Positions 62,401 through 64,000 of a stretch of 64,000 nucleotides of DNA are shown in pieces. The first letter of the stretch is position 1. Every line of letters begins with the position of its first letter. A model generated the notes under the pieces. It saw only the letters and a list, made by a program, of their open reading frames with translations. It was not told the DNA's origin and searched no databases. Source of the DNA: Ptiloglossa arizonensis (Eukaryota; Arthropoda; Insecta; Hymenoptera; Colletidae); NCBI RefSeq assembly GCF_051014685.1, contig NW_027478599.1:558001-622000 (forward strand), in the 5' to 3' direction. The position numbers and the translations under genes are program-made.

Positions 62401-64000
62401 GCGATTGGAGCAGCAGAAGTGCGAAAAATTAGTTGTCATCTCAACCATTTCTTAGCTTCAAATTCCCATATCTCGCGAACGGATTGACCTAACCCAAAAA
62501 TTCCCATTGCATCTGAAAGTAGAAACTCGCCCGATTACAGCGGTTTGTGTATTTTTTCCCTAGGCCATTCTGGTTAAGCGATTGGAGCAGCAGAAGTTCA
62601 AAAAATTTTTTGCCTTATCAACCATTTCTTGGCTTCAAACTCCCATATCTCGCGAACGGATTGACCTAATCCAAAAATTCCTATTGCATCTGAAAGTAGA
62701 AACTCGTCCGATTACAACGGTATGGGTATTTTTTCCCTAGGCCATTCTGGTTAAGCGTTTGGAGCAGCAGAAGTGCGAAAAATTTTTTGCCTTCTCAACC
62801 ATTTCTTAGCTTCAAAGTCCCATATCTTGCGAACGGATTGACCTAACCAAAAAATTCCTATTGTAACTGAAAGTAGAAACTTGCCCGATTACAACGGTAT
62901 GTGTATTTTTTCCCTAGCCCATTCTGGTTAAGCGATTGGAGCAGCAGAAGTGCGAAAAATTTGTTGTCTTGTCAACCATTTCTTAGCTTCAATATCCATA
63001 TCTCGCGAACGGATTGACCTAACCATAAAATTCCTATTGCATCTGAAAGTAGAAACTCGCCTGATTACTACGGTATGTGTATTTTTTCCCTAGGCCATTC
63101 TGGTTAAGCGTTTGGAGCAGCAGAAGTGCGAAAAATTAGTTGTCTTCTCAACCATTTCGTAGCTTCAATGTCCCATATCTCGCGAGCGGATTGACCTAAC
63201 CAAAAAAGTCCTGTTGCGTCTGAAATTAGAAACTCGCCCGATTACAAAGGTATGTGTATTTTTTCCCTAGGCCATTTTGGTTAAGCGTTTGGAGCAGCAG
63301 AAGCGCGAAAAATTTGTTGTCTTCTCAACCATTTCGTAGCTTCAAACTCCCATATCTCGCGAGCGGATTGTCCTAACCCAAAAATTCCTATTGCATCTGA
63401 AAGTAGAAACTCGCCCGATTACAACGGTATGTGTATTTCTTCCCTAGGCCATTCTGGTTAAGCGTTTGGAGCAGCAGAAGTACGAAAAATTTGTTGTCTT
63501 GTCAACCATTTCTTAGCTTCAAAGTCCCATATCTTGCGAACGGATTGACCTAACCAAAAAATTCCTATTGTAACTGAAAGTAGAAACTCGCCCGATTACA
63601 ACGGTATGTGTATTTTTTCCCTAGCCCATTCTGGTTAAGCGATTGGAGCAGCAGAAGTGCGAAAAATTTGTTGTCTTGTCAACCATTTCTTAGCTTCAAT
63701 ATCCATATCTCGCGAACGGATTGACCTAACCATAAAATTCCTATTGCATCTGAAAGTAGAAACTCGCCCGATTACTACGGTATGTGTATTTTTTCCCTAG
63801 GCCATTCTGGTTAAGCGTTTGGAGCAGCAGAAGTGCGAAAAATTAGTTGTCTTCTCAACCATTTCTTAGCTTCAAAGTCCCATAACTCGCGAACGGATTG
63901 ACCTAACCCAAAAATTCCTATTGTAACTGAAAGTAGAAACTCGCCCGATTACAACGGTATGTGTATTTTTTCCCTAGCCCATTCTGGTTAAGCGATTGGA
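59407..64000 (+). repeat. Right-hand HOR family, last copies, cut by window end
   Basis: This starts at the phase marker 59423, again with CATATCTAGCCAACGG. The series 2-7 runs to about 60.6 kb, then 9, 12-14, then a copy of the 56.9-57.8 kb rearranged segment at 61.3-62.2 kb (CTCACCCGATTCC at 61819; offset 4420 bp, 25 monomers minus five). At about 62.43 kb the tag TTGTCATCTCAACC of 59602 returns at an offset of 2829 bp (16 monomers minus three), with no phase-marker monomer before it. The array continues past 64000. Confidence 0.85.

Larger units (their letters stand above)
1..64000 (+). repeat. Satellite DNA array, 177-bp monomer, about 361 head-to-tail copies
   Basis: The landmark CATATCTCGC (or a close variant) recurs every 177 bp from position 11 to 63881, which is 361 intervals with a net loss of 27 bp from 1-bp indels. 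Every monomer reads in the same direction; I found no inversion, no inserted mobile element and no stretch of non-satellite sequence. Monomers differ from each other at a limited set of positions and are arranged in duplicated multi-monomer blocks. Both ends are cut inside the array, so its true size is larger. Known biology: arrays like this are usually centromeric or pericentromeric and evolve by unequal exchange. Inference: this one belongs to a eukaryotic chromosome; the family is not one I recognise. The entire window lacks genes, tRNA, rRNA and other non-satellite features. Confidence 0.98.

Noticed and set aside
1..64000. CRISPR array
   Set aside because: The period is 177 bp with no unique spacers; whole monomers are repeated and vary by point changes, and there are no cas genes.
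1..64000. Telomere-like motif CCTAACCC at monomer positions 22-29
   Set aside because: It is an 8-base match occurring once per monomer, never in tandem, so it gives no support for telomeric or interstitial telomeric sequence.
1..64000. Protein-repeat gene (one long gene with 59-residue repeats)
   Set aside because: The consensus frame has two or three stops per monomer and there are many one-base indels (for example the 176- and 178-bp monomers), so no long frame survives.
1..64000. Identity with the Arabidopsis 178-bp or human alpha satellite families
   Set aside because: Only the length is similar; I could not see matching sequence, and I do not recognise the family.

Overview
The whole window is one uninterrupted head-to-tail satellite DNA array built on a 177-bp monomer. 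About 361 copies lie in the same orientation. I see no gene, RNA gene, transposon, CRISPR array or unique sequence between monomers, and both window ends fall inside the array. Arrays of this size with nucleosome-length monomers and multi-monomer higher-order repeats (HORs) are typical of eukaryotic centromeric or pericentromeric heterochromatin. The monomer is about 42% GC and its CpG is not depleted (8 per consensus monomer, about 7.6 expected). I do not recognise the satellite family and cannot name the organism.

Layout, left to right. (1) 1-3169: diverged monomers in mosaic order. (2) 3170-7495: a 12-monomer block present twice in tandem. (3) 7496-15240: mosaic monomers, including colinear but rearranged copies of 0.35-0.97 kb and 2.09-3.84 kb. 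(4) 15240-20494: short duplications of 3-4 monomers around 16-20 kb. (5) 20495-29835: three copies of one HOR with 20, 12 and about 20 monomers; the middle copy has lost 4+2+2 monomers at three hybrid junctions. (6) 30481-39550: a second HOR triplet with 21, 10 and about 18-21 monomers, whose middle copy lacks an 11-monomer internal segment. (7) 40490-64000: a recently homogenised HOR family of about 19 monomers (18, 19, 20, 23 and 27 in successive copies). Nested shared mutations here let the order of amplification be partly read.

The main functional hint is in the monomer. On the minus strand, the stretch spanning the monomer junction matches 8 of the 9 fixed positions of the mammalian CENP-B box core (NTTCGNNNNANNCGGGN). 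A second site 65 bp further on matches 7 of 9. No exact box was seen. The open reading frames of 60-129 codons are by-products of a monomer length divisible by three plus TAG/TGG variation, and I do not call them genes.
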